A stretch of DNA of 64,000 nt from Marmoricola sp. Leaf446 (GTDB lineage: Bacteria; Actinomycetota; Actinomycetes; Propionibacteriales; Nocardioidaceae). Below are positions 60,969-64,000 of this stretch, in pieces. Location: positions 175,468 through 239,467 of the forward strand of contig NZ_LMRF01000002.1 of NCBI RefSeq assembly GCF_001424755.1, written 5' to 3'. The notes under the pieces were generated by a model. The model saw only the letters and a list, made by a program, of their open reading frames with translations. It was not told where the DNA came from and did no database searches. Numbering within the stretch: the first letter of the stretch is position 1; the number at the start of each line of letters is the position of its first letter. A program made the position numbers and the translations under genes.

Positions 60969-62121
60969 GCGGCCGGGTGGGTGGGCTGACCCGTGCGGTC
61001 GCGCCCCCCGGCGGCGTGGTCCGAGACGAAGAGCACCGTCCCGGGCCGACCGATGGTGCCTCTCGTCTCGGAGCATCCCGACCTGGGGCCGCTCGCTCGT
61101 CGACGGCCGACCCGCGTGAGGTCGTACGCCGCGCCCGCCGGCGGCCGCAGCGGCGTACGCGTCTCGTGGTGGCGTTGCTGTCCGCCCTGCTGGTGACCGT
61201 CTTCCTGGTGCGGATCACGCTGGGCGACTTCGTCGTCACGCTGCCCGACGTGGTGCGGATCGTGACCGGCACCGAGATCCCCGGGGCGTCGTACATCCTG
61301 ATGGAGAGCAAGCTGCCGCGCGCCGTGCTCGGCGTGCTGGTCGGGCTGGCGTTCGGGGTCGGCGGCGCGATCTTCCAGACCACGTTGCGCAACCCGCTCG
61401 CCAGCCCCGACGTGGTCGGCGTGAGCGTCGGCGCCAGCACGGCCGCGGTGTTCACCATCGTGGTGCTCGACCAGCGCGGCGTCGCGCTGGCCGCCGCGGC
61501 GGTCCTCGGCGCCGTCGGCGTCGCGGTCGGGGTCCGGCTGCTGGTCGGGGCCCACGCCGGCACCCGGCTGGTGCTGGTCGGGGTGGCGCTGAGCGCAGGG
61601 CTCTACTCGGCCGTGCAGTACCTCTTCACCCGCGCCGACGAGTGGGACACCCAGATCGTGCTGCAGTGGCTGATCGGGAGCCTCAACCGGGTCGACTGGC
61701 CGACCATCCAGGTGCTCTCGCTGCTCCTGCTCGTCGTGGTGCCGGTGCTGGTGGTGCTCTCGCGCTCGGCCCGGGCCTCCGAGCTCGGCGACGACGCCGC
61801 CGCCGGGCTCGGGGTGCCCCCGCGACGGGCCGACCTGCTGCTCCTCGTCGCCGTGCTGCTCGTCGGCGTCGGCGTGGCCGCGGCCGGCCCGATCTCGTTC
61901 GTGGCGTTCCTGGCCGGGCCGATCGCCCGGTCCCTCAACGGCGGCCGCACCACGCTGCTCGGCGCCGGGCTCGTCGGCGCGATCATCGTGGTCGCGGCCG
62001 ACCACGTCGCGGCGTACGCCGTGCCGGACGTGAACTTCCCCGTCGGCGTGGTCACCGGCGCCGTCGGCGCCCCCTTCCTGCTGTGGCTGCTCGCCACCGG
62101 ACGCACCTCCCGGAGGTCCTG

Positions 62122-62122
<1 letters not shown>
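60965..62122 (+). CDS. Second FecCD-family iron-siderophore permease
   Basis: 385 residues, about ten membrane segments after a long N-terminal extension of about 65 residues. Motifs: LPRAVLGVLVGLAFGVGGAIFQ then TLRNPLASPDVVGVSVGAS, and AGPISFVAFLAGPIARSL at the C-terminus. The extension is unusual: residues 19-36 are encoded by a palindrome (61020-61072) related to the one inside the VWA gene at 19101. GTG start; overlaps the previous stop (GTGA) and the ATPase start (TGATG). Confidence 0.92.
61020..61072. repeat. Palindromic element inside a FecCD permease coding sequence
   Basis: Inverted repeat TCCGAGACGAAGAGCACC (61020-61037) with GGTGCCTCTCGTCTCGGA (61055-61072), three mismatches, loop 17 bases. 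Left arm is 17/18 and right arm 19/21 identical to the element at 19101-19168. It is translated in the N-terminal extension. Confidence 0.85.
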
Positions 62123-62972
<850 letters not shown>

Positions 62973-62976
<4 letters not shown>

Positions 62977-63938
62977 GCCCGACCACCACCGCCGCGTCGC
63001 CCGTCCTGCCGCTGGTGCTCACCGAGGTCGAGGCCGTCGAGGTCACCCGGCTGTCCCCGTCCTTCGTCCGGGTCGTCTTCGCCGGCGACCAGCTCGCCGA
63101 CATGGGGGTCGACGGCCCGTGGCTGGACCAGCGCATCAAGCTGGTGCTGCCCGAGGAGCACGGCACGCTGCCCTCGCTCGAGGGCGTCGGGGAGGACTGG
63201 TACGCCGACTGGCGCGCGCTCCCGCCGCCGCAGCGCGGCCACATGCGCACCTACACCGTCCGCGAGCTGGAGGGGTACGGCGCCGACACCCGCCTCGTCG
63301 TCGACTTCGTGGTCCACGAGGACGGCCTCGCCGGGCCCGGTGCCGGCTGGGCGCTGCGGGCCCGACCGGGGATGCGCGTGGTGCTGCTGGCCCCGCGGCG
63401 CGGCGTGCCGTTCGGCGGCATCGAGTTCACCCCGGGCGAGGCCACCTCGCTGCTGCTCGTGGGCGACGAGACCGCCGTCCCGGCCGTCGCCGGCATCCTG
63501 GCCGGCCTGGGCTGCGGCGCGTCCGGCACGGTCTTCCTCGAGGTGCCCGACGCCCTCGACATCCAGGACCTGCCCGCCCCCACCGGCGTCGAGGTCCGCT
63601 GGCTGGTCCGTGGCCACCGCGACGTGGGCAGCCGGCTGGTGCCGGCGGTGCGGGAGTGCCTCGGGCTGCCGGCGTCGGCGCCGGGCGCCGACCCGGCGGT
63701 CGTCGAGGTCGACCCCGAGCTGTGGGAGACCCCGGCGTACTCCAGCTCCGGCGAGGAGGTCGCCGGCCGCGCGACCAACCCCACCTCCGGCCCCCTCGAC
63801 GGCGTCTTCGCCTGGATCGCCGGCGAGTCCACGATGGTCACCCGCCTACGCCGCGCGCTGGTCCAGGAGGTCGGCGTCGACCGCCGCCAGGTCGCCTTCA
63901 TGGGCTACTGGCGGCGGGGGGTGGCGATGCAGTCGTAG
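62973..63938 (+). CDS. Siderophore-interacting protein (ferric-siderophore reductase)
   Basis: 321-residue flavoprotein. N-terminal FAD-binding domain with HMRTYTVREL and a C-terminal NAD(P)-binding-like SIP domain (LLVGDETAVPAVAGILAGL, FAWIAGESTMVTRLRRAL). These proteins (ViuB/FscN/SIP) reduce the Fe(III)-siderophore after uptake so iron is released in the cytoplasm. Last gene of the operon; the dispersed palindrome at 63967 probably ends the transcript. Confidence 0.94.
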
Positions 63939-63966
63939 GGGTTGGTTGGCGGGGTGGCGGCAGGCG

Positions 63967-64000
63967 GGGCAGTTTCACCGGCCAGCCGGTGAAACTGCCC
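63967..64000. repeat. Dispersed palindrome, copy 3 (3' of the siderophore operon)
   Basis: Perfect 16-bp arms GGGCAGTTTCACCGGC and GCCGGTGAAACTGCCC around CA, reaching the last base of the window, 28 bases after the SIP stop. Arms identical to the copy at 45909. Confidence 0.9.

Overview
This window is chromosomal DNA from a very GC-rich actinobacterium, most likely Nocardioides or a close relative in the Nocardioidaceae. This is inferred from base composition, GTG and GTGA-overlap starts, leaderless -10/ATG promoters, IdeR and LexA sites of mycobacterial type, a 13E12/DUF222 HNH gene, an MprAB-PepD locus, mycothiol-enzyme-fold proteins and a BkdC-type E2. I see no prophage, insertion sequence, rRNA or CRISPR array. 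Coding density is high and no gap between genes exceeds about 280 bases.

Layout. 1-8222: an L-arabinose locus (ABC ATPase cut by the window edge, two permeases, LacI regulator, araB, araD, araA), almost all with overlapping stop/start codons. 8303-10059 (minus): a 13E12/HNH gene behind a LexA-like box, and a VOC protein. 10110-12788: a three-gene cluster of small EspC-like helical protein, 563-residue helical protein and lipoprotein, resembling an orphan type VII secretion substrate module. 12857-17973: Kup, an aldo/keto reductase and a TetR-MFS pair with a near-perfect operator. 18008-20304: a MoxR/VWA pair. 20400-24480: a HelD-like helicase and a fused PhzE/TrpEG-type enzyme. 24712-28250 (minus): MprA-MprB-PepD envelope-stress locus. 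28418-32748 (minus): fructosamine kinase, ECF sigma factor with partner, LMW-PTP, a small membrane protein and a GntR regulator. 32883-35937: DDAH, HisC and a glutathionyl-hydroquinone-reductase-like protein. 36013-38422 (minus): DHA2 exporter, HVA1-TUDOR and SRPBCC proteins. 38456-40114: two membrane proteins. 40392-44084: branched-chain keto-acid dehydrogenase E1a/E1b/E2. 44149-45908: an ABC-2 exporter. 46061-47011: an AbiEi/DUF559-like gene between two palindromes. 47113-52779 (minus): an overlapping operon (DinB-fold, SDR, GNAT) followed by an epimerase, then a DUF6458 protein and an acyl-CoA dehydrogenase. 53048-55418: Rrf2, a secreted protein, a SipW-type signal peptidase and a low-complexity exported protein. 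55471-58773: a hypothetical, DUF2461 abutting tRNA-Gly(CCC), SGNH hydrolase and dCTP deaminase. 58897-63938: an IdeR-controlled siderophore uptake operon (lipoprotein, two permeases, ATPase, siderophore-interacting reductase).

The main structure not explained by genes is a set of long palindromes. One family (GTTTCAC...GTGAAAC core) recurs at 45909, 47074 and 63967, with a related cluster at 28311, always at gene 3' ends; two copies bracket the AbiEi-like gene. A second family (TCCGAGACGAA...) lies inside two unrelated coding sequences, a VWA gene and a FecCD permease, and is translated. Single long palindromes lie at 24511, 31058 and 35948. The best candidates for undescribed biology are the coding palindromic element, the palindrome-bracketed nuclease-like gene, the EspC-like/lipoprotein module and the SipW cassette.
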